From positions 1 through 40,189 of the forward strand of contig JAISIF010000203.1 in assembly GCA_031262165.1 (NCBI GenBank): a stretch of 40,189 nucleotides of DNA, in the 5' to 3' direction. Shown here in pieces: positions 39,966 to 40,189 of this stretch; the stretch's first letter is position 1, and every line of letters starts with the position of its first letter. Origin of the DNA: Myxococcales bacterium (GTDB taxonomy: Bacteria; Myxococcota; Myxococcia; Myxococcales; UBA5297). Below the pieces are notes generated by a model that was not told the origin of the DNA, ran no database searches, and was given only the letters and a program-made list of their open reading frames with translations. The translations under genes were made by a program, and so were the position numbers.

Positions 39966-40018
39966 TGAAAAACGCGGGACTCCCTCCGGTATGGATGGAT
40001 GGGGCCTGCGTTTTTTTG
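39966..40018 (+). terminator. Terminator of the ribosomal superoperon
   Basis: aaaaacgcggg...cctgcgttttttt: long stem (one G-U) with T tract, shortly after the rplQ stop. Confidence 0.8.
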
Positions 40019-40189
40019 TGGGCGCTGATCGACTCGATCGATTCTGTGATTCATGAATGGAGAGTTGTTTAAAAAATATCTAACAAACAAAATAGTTTTG
40101 ACGTTACGCAAAGGAGTTATTGTTGTCATGGATAACTCATCGACACCTTCATAAACCGCTTCCATGATTCAGATTTCTTGGCTCTTCTA

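Noticed and set aside
40018-40189. AT-rich right end as a promoter or mobile-element boundary
   Set aside because: It has TTGACG-like and SD-like strings but no complete gene or clear promoter spacing before the window ends.

Overview
The window is a bacterial chromosome segment. From about 17.7 kb to the right end it is a housekeeping core: hslU/hslV on the minus strand, then divergent fusA-tuf and a nearly complete S10-spc-alpha ribosomal superoperon (rpsJ to rplQ, with secY, adk, infA, rpmJ and rpoA). From about 3.3 to 17.2 kb genes are mostly minus strand: rubredoxin, smpB, an LNS2/APP1-like HAD-fold protein, two SPFH/band-7 paralogues with NfeD, secreted/lipoprotein genes, a DUF1460-like protein, a HEAT-repeat protein and a TatD-like hydrolase; dapF is on the plus strand. 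The left 1.5 kb is accessory. It holds the C-terminal end of a probable Ser/Thr kinase with TM helices, apparently joined across a T7 frameshift to a DUF6273-type domain whose 3' end resembles a diversity-generating-retroelement (DGR) variable region. After that come an array of GAA-loop hairpins and a tandem REPIN-like array. Main points for follow-up: (1) kinase-TM-DUF6273 gene with an unbroken 34-codon NNY run; (2) rplC (L3) absent from an otherwise intact S10 operon; (3) EF-Tu with a non-canonical switch I (no RGITI motif); (4) terminator-like hairpins repeatedly placed between ribosomal protein genes; (5) REPIN-like tandem array with exchanged hairpin stems; (6) a ~160-bp MITE-like family present three times. 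No CRISPR array, tRNA, rRNA, transposase or reverse transcriptase was recognised. All calls are by eye; no searches were run.
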